Of a stretch of DNA of 64,000 nt, positions 27,555-36,232 are shown one piece after another (the first letter of the stretch is position 1; each line of letters starts with the position of its first letter). This DNA is from Shinella sp. SUS2 (GTDB taxonomy: Bacteria; Pseudomonadota; Alphaproteobacteria; Rhizobiales; Rhizobiaceae), in NCBI RefSeq assembly GCF_001262505.1, contig NZ_KQ410724.1, forward strand, positions 62,001-126,000, read 5' to 3'. Below the pieces are notes generated by a model, which saw only the letters and a program-made list of their open reading frames with translations, did not search any database and was not told the origin of the DNA. Made by a program: the position numbers and the translations under genes.

Positions 27555-28724
27555 CTATTTTTTCGCCGCTTCGTAGCGTCGTTCGTAACGCCTTCCGAGG
27601 CTGGTCAGGAGCTCGTAGTCGATCGTGCCGCCGGCGCGGGCCACATCCTCGATGGGCATATTACGGCCGAAGAGCTCGATGAAGTCGCCGGGCCGGACGC
27701 TTCCCTCCGGCAGGTCCGTCACGTCGAAATGGGTGAGATCCATGGTGACGCGGCCGATCAGCGGTACCGCGCGGCCGTGCAGCACGCCGCTGGCACCCGG
27801 GACGTTCGTCTTGCGCAGCGGCACGCCTGAGCCAGAAAGGGCGCGCATGTAGCCATCCGCATAGCCGACCGCGGCGACGGCGATGCGCGTGTCGCGGGTG
27901 AAGACGGTGGTGGCGCCGTAGCTGACGCTTTCGCCGGCTTTCGCCTCGCGCACCTGGAGGATACGGGCTTCGGCGGTGACGACCGGCTTCATCGGGTTCG
28001 GCGCGTCGTTGACGGCCGCGCCGCCATAGAGCGAGATGCCCGGGCGGGTGAGGGTGAAGTGATACTCTTCGCCGAGGAAGATGCCGGCCGAATTGGCCAG
28101 CGTCGCATCGATGCCGTCGAAGGCATCGACGGCGGTGCGGAACCGCTGGAGCTGCTGGCGGTTGAGCGGGTGGTTCGGATCATCCGCGCAGGCGAGATGG
28201 CTGAGCAGCATGATCGGCGAGAAGCTCGCCGGCCGCGCCACGTCGCCGGCAAGCGCCAGGGCATCTTCGACGCGCAGGCCGAGCCGGCTCATACCCGTGT
28301 CGACATGCAGCACGCAGGGGTGGTCGCTTCCGTCGGAGACCGCGGCCATGAAGACGGCGAGCTGTTCCTCCGAGGCAATGACCGGCACGAGGTCGAACTC
28401 GAAGAACAGCCGCTCGGAGCCGGCCCACATGCCGGACAGAACGTAGATGCGGGCATCCGGCAGCGTCGCGCGCAACGCAGCGCCTTCCGCCGGGGTGGCG
28501 ACGAAGAAATCGCGCGCACCTGCCAGATGAAAGGTCCTTGCCGCCGGTTCGAGGCCGATGCCGTAGGCGTCGGCCTTCAGCACCGCGGCGGTGCGCGCCG
28601 CGCCGGAGCGCCGCGCCATGGCGCGCCAGTTGTCGGCAAGCGCAGAAAGATCGATCGTCAGACGAGCATGGTCCTCGCCGGCGACGGGCAGGGTGGAGCG
28701 GGTGGGCGTGTGGTGCGTGCTCAT
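27555..28724 (-). CDS. alr: Alanine racemase
   Basis: 389 residues from the ATG at 28724; another ATG at 28751 would add nine residues. A PLP enzyme making D-alanine for peptidoglycan. The PLP lysine is Lys50 (VLKADAYG) and the second catalytic base is Tyr269 (SVSYGAT). HVDTGMSRLG at 140-149 and the C-terminal GRVTMDL are family-typical. The rhizobial gene order dnaB-alr-radA is kept apart from one small oppositely oriented gene. Whether it is the biosynthetic or catabolic enzyme cannot be told here; the location argues for biosynthetic. Confidence 0.95.
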   Translation of the reverse strand: MSTHHTPTRSTLPVAGEDHARLTIDLSALADNWRAMARRSGAARTAAVLKADAYGIGLEPAARTFHLAGARDFFVATPAEGAALRATLPDARIYVLSGMWAGSERLFFEFDLVPVIASEEQLAVFMAAVSDGSDHPCVLHVDTGMSRLGLRVEDALALAGDVARPASFSPIMLLSHLACADDPNHPLNRQQLQRFRTAVDAFDGIDATLANSAGIFLGEEYHFTLTRPGISLYGGAAVNDAPNPMKPVVTAEARILQVREAKAGESVSYGATTVFTRDTRIAVAAVGYADGYMRALSGSGVPLRKTNVPGASGVLHGRAVPLIGRVTMDLTHFDVTDLPEGSVRPGDFIELFGRNMPIEDVARAGGTIDYELLTSLGRRYERRYEAAKK

Positions 28725-28827
28725 TTCAGTGAGATACAGCCTGTGGACCATGGCGGCAATACGGCCGCCGGCTGCATTGCCGGTACGAAACGCGGCCTCT
28801 ATGGTGCCGCGCCGAAAGGGAGAGACG

Positions 28828-29427
28828 ATGCGGGCAGGAATGAGAACGGCCGTTGGGGCGATGGCCCTCGCTCTTTCGGGCGAGGCGGTGGTTGCGGAGA
28901 GCGTGCCGACGGATGCCGCGATGCGCGAGGCGCATGCGGTGCTGCTCGGCCTTGCCCAGGACGGTGCTGTGCCGGTGCGCGAGGCGGGCGCGGACATCTA
29001 CTATTCCATCGTCGACAATCCCGAGGCGCCCCGGCTGGTGACCCGGCTGGAAGTCTCCGGAGCGCCCTGTCGTGCCCGCACGACCGCAGCCCTGCAGTTC
29101 CCGGAAAAGTGGGCGACGCTGACGCTCGGCCTGGTCGATCTCAGCCGCGTGACGGCGGTCACGGCCTATGCCTCTGCCGATGACATGATCGCGGAGGCAA
29201 AACCCATTCCGCTCGCCTCTCCCGACGTGGAGCAGATCGTTCTGACGGGCGAGGGGCTCTATTGTTCGAGCCGCATGGCGCTTTCAGGGGAGAGTGGGGC
29301 CTCTGACGGCACCTGCTCCGACAGGCTGGACCTGTCGATGATGGACGAGGAGCAAAAGGCGCGCGGCCGACGGGCGCTCGCCATCGTGGGCGATTTCTGC
29401 AAGGCCCCGGCTTTCGGGAAGCGGTGA
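28828..29427 (+). CDS. Exported protein with four cysteines, function unknown
   Basis: 199 residues from the ATG at 28828 (AAAGGGAGAG upstream); a second ATG at 28840 is possible. Residues 1-23 form a signal peptide ending VVAES. The mature protein has four cysteines (in APCRAR, LYCSSR, GTCSDR and DFCKAP), enough for two disulfides in the periplasm. The middle contains YYSIVDNPEAPRLVTRLEV. No family recognised. It lies on the opposite strand between dnaB and alr and starts about 100 bases from the alr start, so the two share a divergent promoter region. Confidence 0.65.
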   Translation: MRAGMRTAVGAMALALSGEAVVAESVPTDAAMREAHAVLLGLAQDGAVPVREAGADIYYSIVDNPEAPRLVTRLEVSGAPCRARTTAALQFPEKWATLTLGLVDLSRVTAVTAYASADDMIAEAKPIPLASPDVEQIVLTGEGLYCSSRMALSGESGASDGTCSDRLDLSMMDEEQKARGRRALAIVGDFCKAPAFGKR

Positions 29428-29446
29428 GCGGGCAAGAGGAGGATTG

Positions 29447-29578
29447 CCCCTCATCTGGCCTGCCGGCCACCTTCTCCCCGCAAGCGGGGCGAAGGGGATG
29501 TGCGGCACCGGTTTCCCCAACCAATGATGGTTCGTGAGGCAAGTTCCCTCTCCTCGCTTGCGGAGAGAGGGTGAGGGG
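29447..29578 (-). repeat. RIME-like palindromic intergenic element, copy C (inverted)
   Basis: 132 bases with CCCCTCA and TGAGGGG ends. The internal GGCCTGCCGGCCACCTTCTC shows that it runs in the opposite direction to the other three copies. It lies between the convergent ends of the exported protein gene and dnaB. Confidence 0.72.
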
Positions 29579-29594
29579 CGAGCCCCGGCTCCCG

Positions 29595-31094
29595 TCAATG
29601 CTCGTACTGGGTGAACGACGGATCGGCGAGGTCGGTGAAGCGGGTGTATTCCGACTGGAAGGCCAGTTTCACCGTGCCGGTCGGTCCGTGGCGCTGCTTG
29701 GCGATGATGACGTCCGCCGTGCCCTTCACGGCCTCGAACTTCATCTTCCACTCTTCGTATTTCGGGTCGAACTCGTCGCGCGGCTCGAGGTTCTTCACGT
29801 AGTATTCCTCGCGGAACACGAAGAGCACCACGTCGGCGTCCTGTTCGATCGAGCCCGATTCGCGAAGGTCGGAAAGCTGCGGGCGCTTGTCTTCGCGGCT
29901 TTCCACCTGACGGGAGAGCTGGGAGAGCGCGATGATCGGCACGTTCAGCTCCTTGCCGAGCGCCTTGAGGCCGGTGGTGATCTGGGTGATTTCCTGCACG
30001 CGGTTGTCGCTGGATTTTCCCGAGCCGGTCATCAGCTGGATATAGTCCACCACGAGGCAATCGAGGCCGCGCTGGCGCTTGAGGCGGCGGGCGCGGGCGG
30101 AAAGCTGGGCGATCGAGATACCACCGGTCTGGTCGATGTAGAGCGGCACCTTCTGCATCATCTGGCTGCAGGCGACCAGCTTTTCGAAATCGGCCTCGGA
30201 AATGTCACCGCGACGGATTTTTGACGAGGAAACTTCCGTCTGCTCGGAAATGATACGCGTTGCGAGCTGTTCGGACGACATTTCGAGCGAATAGAAGCCG
30301 ACGACGCCGCCATTTTTCGCCTTGAAGGAACCGTCCGCCTGCACTTCCGGCTCGTAGGAGGCGGCGATGTTGTAGGCGATGTTGGTGGCAAGCGAGGTCT
30401 TGCCCATGCCGGGGCGTCCGGCGAGCACGATCAAGTCCGAGCGCTGCAGGCCGCCCATGCGGCCATCGAGCGAGTGGATGCCGGTGGAAATGCCCGACAG
30501 CGAGCCATCGCGCTCGAAGGCGGCGCCGGCCATGTCGATCGCCAGCGCAACGGCATCGTTGAACGACTGGAAGCCGCCATCGTAGCGGCCGGTTTCGGCC
30601 AGTTCGAACAGGCGCCGTTCGGCATCCTCGATCTGGTTCTGCGGCGGCATGTCGAGCGGCGCGTCATAGGCGATGTTGACCATGTCCTCGCCGATGGTGA
30701 TCAGCGAGCGGCGCAGCGCAAGGTCATAGATGGCGCGGCCGTAATCCTCCGCGTTGATGATCGTCACGGCTTCGGCGGCAAGGCGCGCGAGGTACTGCGG
30801 GATCGTCAGGTCGCCGACCTTGCCGTCGGCCGGCAGGTGGGTCTTCAGCGTGATCGTCGTCGCGATCTTGCCCATGCGGATCGTGTCGCCGGCAAGCTCG
30901 TAGATCTTGCGGTGCAGCGGCTCGTTGAAGTGCATGGGCTTCAGGAAATCCGAGACGCGGTAATAGGCATCGTTGTTGACCAGGATCGCGCCGAGCAGCG
31001 CCTGTTCGGCCTCGACGTTGTTCGGTGCCTCGCGATGATGCAGCTCCGCATTGTCGCGGCCCGCCTGGCTGAGTTTGCGCACGGCGTCGTTCAT
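29595..31094 (-). CDS. dnaB: Replicative DNA helicase
   Basis: 499 residues from the ATG at 31094; an ATG six codons upstream overlaps a GGGGAG ribosome site and is less likely. The hexameric helicase unwinds DNA at the fork. The N-terminal domain (about 20-125) binds primase, and the RecA-like domain has Walker A GRPGMGKTS at 226-234, Walker B VVDYIQLM and a conserved QLSRQVE. The polar YEPEVQADG insertion near residue 250 is typical of rhizobial DnaB. No intein or truncation. A hairpin at 31226-31253 lies upstream. Confidence 0.97.
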   Translation of the reverse strand: MNDAVRKLSQAGRDNAELHHREAPNNVEAEQALLGAILVNNDAYYRVSDFLKPMHFNEPLHRKIYELAGDTIRMGKIATTITLKTHLPADGKVGDLTIPQYLARLAAEAVTIINAEDYGRAIYDLALRRSLITIGEDMVNIAYDAPLDMPPQNQIEDAERRLFELAETGRYDGGFQSFNDAVALAIDMAGAAFERDGSLSGISTGIHSLDGRMGGLQRSDLIVLAGRPGMGKTSLATNIAYNIAASYEPEVQADGSFKAKNGGVVGFYSLEMSSEQLATRIISEQTEVSSSKIRRGDISEADFEKLVACSQMMQKVPLYIDQTGGISIAQLSARARRLKRQRGLDCLVVDYIQLMTGSGKSSDNRVQEITQITTGLKALGKELNVPIIALSQLSRQVESREDKRPQLSDLRESGSIEQDADVVLFVFREEYYVKNLEPRDEFDPKYEEWKMKFEAVKGTADVIIAKQRHGPTGTVKLAFQSEYTRFTDLADPSFTQYEH

Positions 31095-31225
31095 CGTCCC
31101 GAATCTCCCCATCCCTGTTTGCGAAGGCCGCTGGTTTGGTTTCTTTGTCGCCGGGGGTCAAGCGCTTCCGACTCGGCCCGACCATTAAGCCCGTTGTTAG
31201 ACTTTTCCACAGGCGCGCGGGACAC

Positions 31226-31253
31226 AGCAAGCCCGGATTGCGCCGGGCCTGCT
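31226..31253. other. Intergenic hairpin between dnaB and cfa
   Basis: AGCAAGCCCGG and CCGGGCCTGCT pair with one mismatch around a six-base loop. It lies 29 bases past the cfa stop on the minus strand, but no T run follows, so it may shape the cfa 3' end instead of terminating by itself. Confidence 0.4.
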
Positions 31254-31281
31254 CGCTTTCGGTTGACACCGCTTTCGAATC

Positions 31282-32568
31282 TCAGAGCGAGGCTTCCTGC
31301 GGAAACTGCCGCGCACCGCGGCGTTCGCCCTTGGGATTGCCCTCGTGCGCCTTGAGACAATCCTCGCCGCGGCCGATATATTCGCGCGTCAGCGGCGCGG
31401 CCTGCTGGTCATGCGCCAGCTGAAGCTGGAAGACGACGAGGTTCTGCCAGCGAAAGGCACTCTCGGAAGCCGCGAGGTAGAACTCCCAGATCCGGCAGAA
31501 TTTCTCGTCGTAGAGCGCCTTGGCCTCGTCGCGCCGGGCCATGAAGCGTTCCCGCCAGTGGCGCAACGTTTCGGCATAGTGCAGGCGCAGGATTTCCACA
31601 TCCGTCACGGCAAGCCCGCTTTTCTCCACCGCCTGCATGACCTCCGAAAGGGCAGGGATATAGCCGCCCGGGAAGATGTACTTCTCGATGAACGGGTTGT
31701 TGGCGGAAGGACGGTCCGTGCGGCCGATCGTGTGCAGCAGCATCACCCCGTCCTGCTTCAGGAGCGACGCGCTCTTGCGGAAGAAGGTCAGGTAGTTCGG
31801 GCGGCCGACATGTTCGAACATGCCGACCGAGACGACGCGGTCGAACGGGCCGTCCGTGTTGCGATAGTCCTGCAGCAGGAACCTGACCTCTTCCGAGAGT
31901 CCGGCTTCGCTCGCCCGCGTCATGGAAAGGGCGTGCTGCTCGTCGGAGAGCGTTACGCCCGTGACCTTGGCGCCGAGCTGCCGGGCGAGGTAGAGCGCCA
32001 TGCCGCCCCAGCCGCTGCCGATGTCGAGCACGCTCTGCCCTGGCCGGATGATGTTGAGCTTCGCCGCGATGTGGCGCTTCTTGGCAAGCTGCGCGTCGTC
32101 GAGCGTCTGGTCCGGCCGTTCGAAATAGGCGCAGGAATATTGCCGGTCGTGGTCGAGGAAGAGATCGTAGAGTGCACCCGTCAGGTCATAGTGGTGCTGC
32201 ACGTTCTTGCGCGAGCGTACGATGCTGTTCTTCTCCCGTATCCAGCGGAAGAGGTAGCGCGCCCGTTCGAGCAGGTGGTTCCAGCGACTGTCGTAATATT
32301 TGAAATCGGGATTGCCGGTAAAGATGGTCTTCAGGAGGTCGTAGATATCGCCCTCCACGATCTCGATATCCCCCGTGCCATAGTGATGCCCGAGATAGTA
32401 GGCAGGGTCGAGGGCGAGGCCCCAGACCGCTTTCTTCGTGTTGAGACGCATGTGGACGGGATTTCCGGTGCCGTCGCCGAAGCTCTGGCGGGTGCCGTCC
32501 GGGTAGGTGATCGTCAGATTTCCGGTCTCGACGAGGCGGGAAACGAGAGCCTGTACAATGAATTTCAT
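31282..32568 (-). CDS. cfa: Cyclopropane-fatty-acyl-phospholipid synthase
   Basis: 428 residues. It adds a methylene bridge from S-adenosylmethionine to unsaturated acyl chains of membrane phospholipids. The SAM site VLDIGSGWGG is at 180-189. The N-terminal 110 residues are the lipid-binding domain. The HHYDLTGALYDLFLD segment at 125-139 and the later VGMFEHVG, which provides a bicarbonate ligand, are conserved. The C-terminus ends in a basic tail. Rhizobia often carry more than one copy; this one stands alone between dnaB and the ribosomal operon. Confidence 0.94.
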   Translation of the reverse strand: MKFIVQALVSRLVETGNLTITYPDGTRQSFGDGTGNPVHMRLNTKKAVWGLALDPAYYLGHHYGTGDIEIVEGDIYDLLKTIFTGNPDFKYYDSRWNHLLERARYLFRWIREKNSIVRSRKNVQHHYDLTGALYDLFLDHDRQYSCAYFERPDQTLDDAQLAKKRHIAAKLNIIRPGQSVLDIGSGWGGMALYLARQLGAKVTGVTLSDEQHALSMTRASEAGLSEEVRFLLQDYRNTDGPFDRVVSVGMFEHVGRPNYLTFFRKSASLLKQDGVMLLHTIGRTDRPSANNPFIEKYIFPGGYIPALSEVMQAVEKSGLAVTDVEILRLHYAETLRHWRERFMARRDEAKALYDEKFCRIWEFYLAASESAFRWQNLVVFQLQLAHDQQAAPLTREYIGRGEDCLKAHEGNPKGERRGARQFPQEASL

Positions 32569-32724
32569 TCGCTAAACTCCGTCGCGCTTAAAAAATCTGG
32601 CGGAACGGGTCTGGTCGCAAACCGGCCTAAAAAAAGCGGCCCGACCGCCAATCCAGTCTAACGACATATAAATATTGATGCGAAAATCCGGATTTCAAGC
32701 CGTGCCTTTCGGCTGCCGCAAAAG

Positions 32725-32778
32725 CAAAGGGCCGGCAAAGCCGGCCCCAAAAGGCAGATGAGCCGGCAAAGCCGGCTC
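32725..32778 (-). terminator. Twin hairpin terminator after rplI
   Basis: Two almost identical stems, GAGCCGGC/GCCGGCTC at 32760-32778 and GGGCCGGC/GCCGGCCC at 32729-32747, each with an AAA (TTT on the minus strand) loop. The second is followed on the minus strand by TTTGCTTTTG. It ends the rpsF-rpsR-DUF2232-rplI operon. Confidence 0.8.
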
Positions 32779-32788
32779 ACTGTTGTTC

Positions 32789-33367
32789 TCAGGCTTCGTC
32801 TTCGTCTACGCCGTCGGCTTCCGGATCGAAGAAGTCGGCTGCCGTCAGGGCGTCTTCGTCAACGCCGTAGATGGCGTCGGCAGAGGTCAGGCTTTCGCCC
32901 TTCGACTGACGTTCGGCTTCTTCGACGGAGCGGGCAACGTTGACTTCGACCGAGATCTCGACTTCGGCGTGCAGGTGCAGGACGACCTTGTGCAGGCCGA
33001 TCGCCTTGATCGGGGTGTTGAGCTCGACCTGGTTGCGGCCGATGTTGAAGCCTTCGGCAGCCAGCGCCTCGATGACGTCGCGGGCAGCGACCGAGCCGTA
33101 GAGCTGGCCGGTTTCGCCGGCGGAGCGGACGATGATGAAGGACTTGCCGTCGAGCTTCTCGGCGACGGCCTGGGCTTCCGACTTGCGCTCGAGGTTGCGG
33201 GCTTCGAGCGTCGCACGCTCGGATTCGAAGCGCTTCTTGTTGGCTTCGTTGGCGCGCAGCGCCTTGCCGAGCGGCAGCAGGTAGTTACGGGCAAAGCCGT
33301 CGCGAACCTTTACGGTTTCGCCCATCTGGCCGAGCTTGGCGATGCGTTCGAGGAGAATGACGTCCAT
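32789..33367 (-). CDS. rplI: 50S ribosomal protein L9
   Basis: 192 residues, about 40 longer than the E. coli protein because of an acidic C-terminal extension (about 150-192, ending [10 protein letters not shown]). The N-terminal rRNA-binding domain [30 protein letters not shown] is followed by the long connecting helix and the C-domain. L9 bridges the L1 region and limits frameshifting. The acidic tail is common in rhizobia. It is last in the rpsF operon, 21 bases after the DUF2232 gene. Confidence 0.96.
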   Translation of the reverse strand: MDVILLERIAKLGQMGETVKVRDGFARNYLLPLGKALRANEANKKRFESERATLEARNLERKSEAQAVAEKLDGKSFIIVRSAGETGQLYGSVAARDVIEALAAEGFNIGRNQVELNTPIKAIGLHKVVLHLHAEVEISVEVNVARSVEEAERQSKGESLTSADAIYGVDEDALTAADFFDPEADGVDEDEA

Positions 33368-33388
33368 TTTAGAGTTCCTTTCTGAATG

Positions 33389-34384
33389 TCAGGTGTTCTG
33401 GTTTTTCTTCTCTGCCGGGCCGGCTGGCGTCAGCGCGATGGTGCGCCGCGTGTCCATCAGGCCCAGAATGAGGATGGCGAAGATCGGTATGGTGAAGAGC
33501 AGTACCGAGATATAGGCGAACCACAGGGCGAACAGCCGCCACGGCTTGCCGCGCGTCCTGAAATGCAGGCTCGCAAAGCCGGCAAGCACGAAACCGGCCC
33601 CGAAGGTGCCGCAGACGAGCGCGCCGATGATCGCCGGCACGCCGCCCATGAAGGCGAGAACGAGACCGGCGAGGAAGAAGAAGATCGCGTTGCGGTGCAT
33701 GCGCAGCGTCGAGGGCATATCCTCGCGCGGGCGAAGGCCGCGGCCGGACAGGCGCACGATGAAGGTCGCAACGTAGTATGCGGCGAACAGCAGGAACACC
33801 CAGAGAGCGCCCTGCACCAGCGGCAGCGCCAGCGCGAAAACGGCCTTGAGCTGCGCGACGGCGGTCGCATCGGGATTGTAGAGCGGTTCCTGCGCTTTCA
33901 GCGTCGCGATGACGATATCGACGAGCTGGCTCGCCATGGCGCTGTCGTAGCCGACGATCGCGCCGACGGCGACCATGCCGAGCGTCACCATGACGGCGAG
34001 ATGTGCGAGGATGTTGGACAGCGGATACCAGGCGAGTGCATTGTCCGGGCCGCCGAGTTCGGAGGCGGGGCGGGCAAGATTCGCGAGATTGGAGAGCCAG
34101 CCGGCCGGGATCAGCGTGATGATGACGATCAGCAGCGCGAAATGCGAGGAGACCAGCATGGAGGCGGTCGCGCCGCCGGCGACGACGGCGATCAGCGCGC
34201 TGGCATTGCCCCAGCCGAGGCCGGCAATCAGAATCGGAAGAGCGGACGCGGCGTAAAGCACGATCGCGAGAGTCGACTGCGCGTTCGCGCTCAGCGAAAG
34301 CAGAGCGGCGGTCACACCGGCAATCAGGCCGGTCGCAATCGAGGTCGGCGTCAAGGTCTTCACGGGTTCGCTGTCCTGTCTCAT
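33389..34384 (-). CDS. DUF2232 membrane protein
   Basis: 331 residues from the ATG at 34384. No good ribosome site is visible and an upstream TTG or downstream GTG cannot be excluded. Around eight hydrophobic helices cover most of the length; the tail is polar (PAEKKNQNT). This fits the DUF2232/YybS family of integral membrane proteins, which in alphaproteobacteria lies between rpsR and rplI and has no known function. The 244-base gap after rpsR may hold its own promoter. Confidence 0.82.
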   Translation of the reverse strand: MRQDSEPVKTLTPTSIATGLIAGVTAALLSLSANAQSTLAIVLYAASALPILIAGLGWGNASALIAVVAGGATASMLVSSHFALLIVIITLIPAGWLSNLANLARPASELGGPDNALAWYPLSNILAHLAVMVTLGMVAVGAIVGYDSAMASQLVDIVIATLKAQEPLYNPDATAVAQLKAVFALALPLVQGALWVFLLFAAYYVATFIVRLSGRGLRPREDMPSTLRMHRNAIFFFLAGLVLAFMGGVPAIIGALVCGTFGAGFVLAGFASLHFRTRGKPWRLFALWFAYISVLLFTIPIFAILILGLMDTRRTIALTPAGPAEKKNQNT

Positions 34385-34628
34385 CAGACAGTTAGAGGAG
34401 ATTCCTGACAAACCTGTTCAGGACTGTTTCCCCAACATGGGATTTGGCTTCAGATTTTTTGCAATCCCGGACGCAAAACCGTTTCACACTTTTGCTGGAA
34501 TTTCTCTGAAAGCCGGCGGCTCCGATCCGCGCCCAACGCGGAAGGGAAAGGGGGAAGGCGGCAGAACCGTCTTCCCCGGAGTCATGCATCCCGGCCCGAC
34601 GTCGAGTCAGGCCGCAGAGTCAGTATGC

Positions 34629-34877
34629 TTACGCTACGACGTAGGGCAGCAGGCCGAGGAAGCGGGCGCGCTTGATCGCCTTGGCGAGTTCGCGCTGCTT
34701 CTTCTGGGAAACGGCCGTGATGCGGGACGGAACGATCTTGCCACGCTCGGAAATGTAGCGCGACAGGAGACGGACGTCCTTGTAGTCGATCTTCGGTGCG
34801 TTTGCGCCCGAGAAGGGGCAGGTCTTGCGGCGGCGGTGGAACGGACGGCGTGCCGGAGCGGAAGAAACATCAGCCAT
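34629..34877 (-). CDS. rpsR: 30S ribosomal protein S18
   Basis: 82 residues from the ATG at 34877, with GGAG about 9 bases upstream; an ATG two codons earlier is less likely. The basic sequence [15 protein letters not shown] and the conserved PRI-type [22 protein letters not shown] are typical. S18 binds S6 in the platform of the small subunit. It is 24 bases after rpsF. A single cysteine in the TCPFSG motif is present. Confidence 0.97.
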   Translation of the reverse strand: MADVSSAPARRPFHRRRKTCPFSGANAPKIDYKDVRLLSRYISERGKIVPSRITAVSQKKQRELAKAIKRARFLGLLPYVVA

Positions 34878-34901
34878 AGTCAAAATCTCCTTCTGCTTCG
34901 A

Positions 34902-35354
34902 TTACGCGCGGTCTTCGCGGGCCGGACGGTCGCCACGCGGCGGGCGGTCACCGAAGTCGCGGCGCGGACGGTCACCGAAATCGCGGCGCGGGCCACGGTC
35001 GTCGCCATCACGGCGCGGACGGTCGTCGCGGTCACGCTTCTGCATCATGGCCGACGGGCCTTCTTCGTGGGCTTCCACAGCGATGGTCATGTAACGAAGA
35101 ACGTCTTCGTTGATGCGCATCTGGCGTTCCATCTCGTGGATGGCGGCGGCCGGAGCGTCGATGTCCATCAGCGCGTAATGCGCCTTGCGGTTCTTCTTGA
35201 TGCGGTAGGTGAGGGACTTGAGGCCCCAGTTCTCAACCCGGCCGACCTTGCCGCCGAGCGATTCGATCACACCCTTGTACTGTTCGACGAGAGCGTCGAC
35301 CTGCTGGGCGGACACGTCCTGGCGGGCCAGGAATACATGTTCGTAAAGAGCCAT
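34902..35354 (-). CDS. rpsF: 30S ribosomal protein S6 with Arg/Asp-rich tail
   Basis: 150 residues. The first 100 are the standard S6 ferredoxin-like fold ([15 protein letters not shown], then [18 protein letters not shown]). The remaining 50 are a low-complexity tail with repeats of RRDFGDRP and PRGDRP, rich in Arg, Asp and Gly. S6 pairs with S18. The tail resembles the Glu-rich tail of E. coli S6, which is modified by RimK, but the composition differs. It is first in the operon and controlled from the region upstream of 35354. Confidence 0.96.
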   Translation of the reverse strand: MALYEHVFLARQDVSAQQVDALVEQYKGVIESLGGKVGRVENWGLKSLTYRIKKNRKAHYALMDIDAPAAAIHEMERQMRINEDVLRYMTIAVEAHEEGPSAMMQKRDRDDRPRRDGDDRGPRRDFGDRPRRDFGDRPPRGDRPAREDRA

Positions 35355-35702
35355 GTGGCTTTGCCTTTCTTGCGTTTACACCCGAAACCGGCGCCAAGCC
35401 TCAACGACAGTTCTCAAGGGCGGGAAGCCCGAAGCAAGAAAAGCGTTAATCCAGACGGTCGAGAGCGGAGACACGGGAGGCCGGAGCCCTTGGCTCCAAC
35501 GGCGGTCTTTTGGGATCGCCGGCCCTCCGTTCAGCCACCAGCCGATTGACCGGGTGTGTTGAACAGCGCGCCTTATACGGATTTTCCGGCGGAAAGCAAG
35601 TCTTGCACTCCAGAAGCGTGCTGACCCGTTTTGCAACAGGGCGGGAACCAAATGGAAGACGCCGCGTTGTTCATTCCGATCCAACCAGATGGAGTGACAG
35701 AC
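35355..35702. other. 348-base divergent intergenic region (rpsF / small membrane protein)
   Basis: Holds no convincing gene. It must contain the rpsF-operon promoter and leader on the minus strand and the promoter of the small membrane protein on the plus strand. A short perfect hairpin, GGAGCC-CTT-GGCTCC, sits at 35483-35497. An S6:S18-binding leader structure would be expected hereabouts in many bacteria but I could not define it by eye. Confidence 0.4.
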
Positions 35703-36068
35703 ATGCAAGACCCGAACCTTGTCAATCGTCCCCCGGAAGATCGCGCGACGCGTCCGGTGGATGACCGCGGACCGACCGTCGTGAACCAGAGCAGCGGGAG
35801 TGGCACGGGCGGCTGGGCAGTGGCCGTGATTCTCGCAGTGCTCGTTGCCGTGGGCATCTTCTATTTCGTCGGCAGCGGAACGCCGGGTGACGGCGTCGAC
35901 CCGAATGCCAACACCTCGGCCATCGGCACGACGGACACGACGCCGGCCGGCGGCACGGCAACGGATGGCCAGACGGGCGGTGCTACCGGCACGCAGCCGC
36001 TGGAAGGCCAGCCGAGCGGCGGCCAGCAGCCCGCCGAAGGTGGTGGCGCGACCACGACCATGCCGTAA
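35703..36068 (+). CDS. Small single-pass membrane protein with Gly/Thr-rich tail
   Basis: 121 residues from the ATG at 35703 with GGAG about 9 bases upstream; an in-frame ATG at 35652 would add 17 residues. The N-terminal 35 residues are polar. One membrane helix is at about 38-57 (WAVAVILAVLVAVGIFYFVG). The C-terminal 60 residues are a disordered Gly/Thr/Ala/Gln-rich tail, probably periplasmic. No family recognised, although proteins of this shape occur in rhizobia. A strong terminator follows at 36096. Confidence 0.68.
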   Translation: MQDPNLVNRPPEDRATRPVDDRGPTVVNQSSGSGTGGWAVAVILAVLVAVGIFYFVGSGTPGDGVDPNANTSAIGTTDTTPAGGTATDGQTGGATGTQPLEGQPSGGQQPAEGGGATTTMP

Positions 36069-36095
36069 CGTCACCCCGCAAAGAGCAGGGCGAAA

Positions 36096-36125
36096 AGAAA
36101 CCCGTCGGCAACGGCGGGTTTCTTT
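36096..36125 (+). terminator. Rho-independent terminator after the small membrane protein
   Basis: A 12-base-pair stem with one G-T pair: AGAAACCCGTCG at 36096-36107 and CGGCGGGTTTCT at 36112-36123 with a GCAA tetraloop, then TTCG. A second T run follows at about 36137. Confidence 0.8.
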
Positions 36126-36232
36126 CGTCGTCTCGGTTTTTTTGAAGCCCGGTGTCGGGTCGCGGCCGCGCCGAACGTCTACACTGCATGGGCCGCGATC
36201 GATGGCCTCGTAACCGGATGGAGGATGCACCA

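Noticed and set aside
34437..35549. Plus-strand frame opposite rpsR and rpsF
   Set aside because: Ribosomal protein genes on the minus strand explain the region; the frame has no ribosome site or motif.
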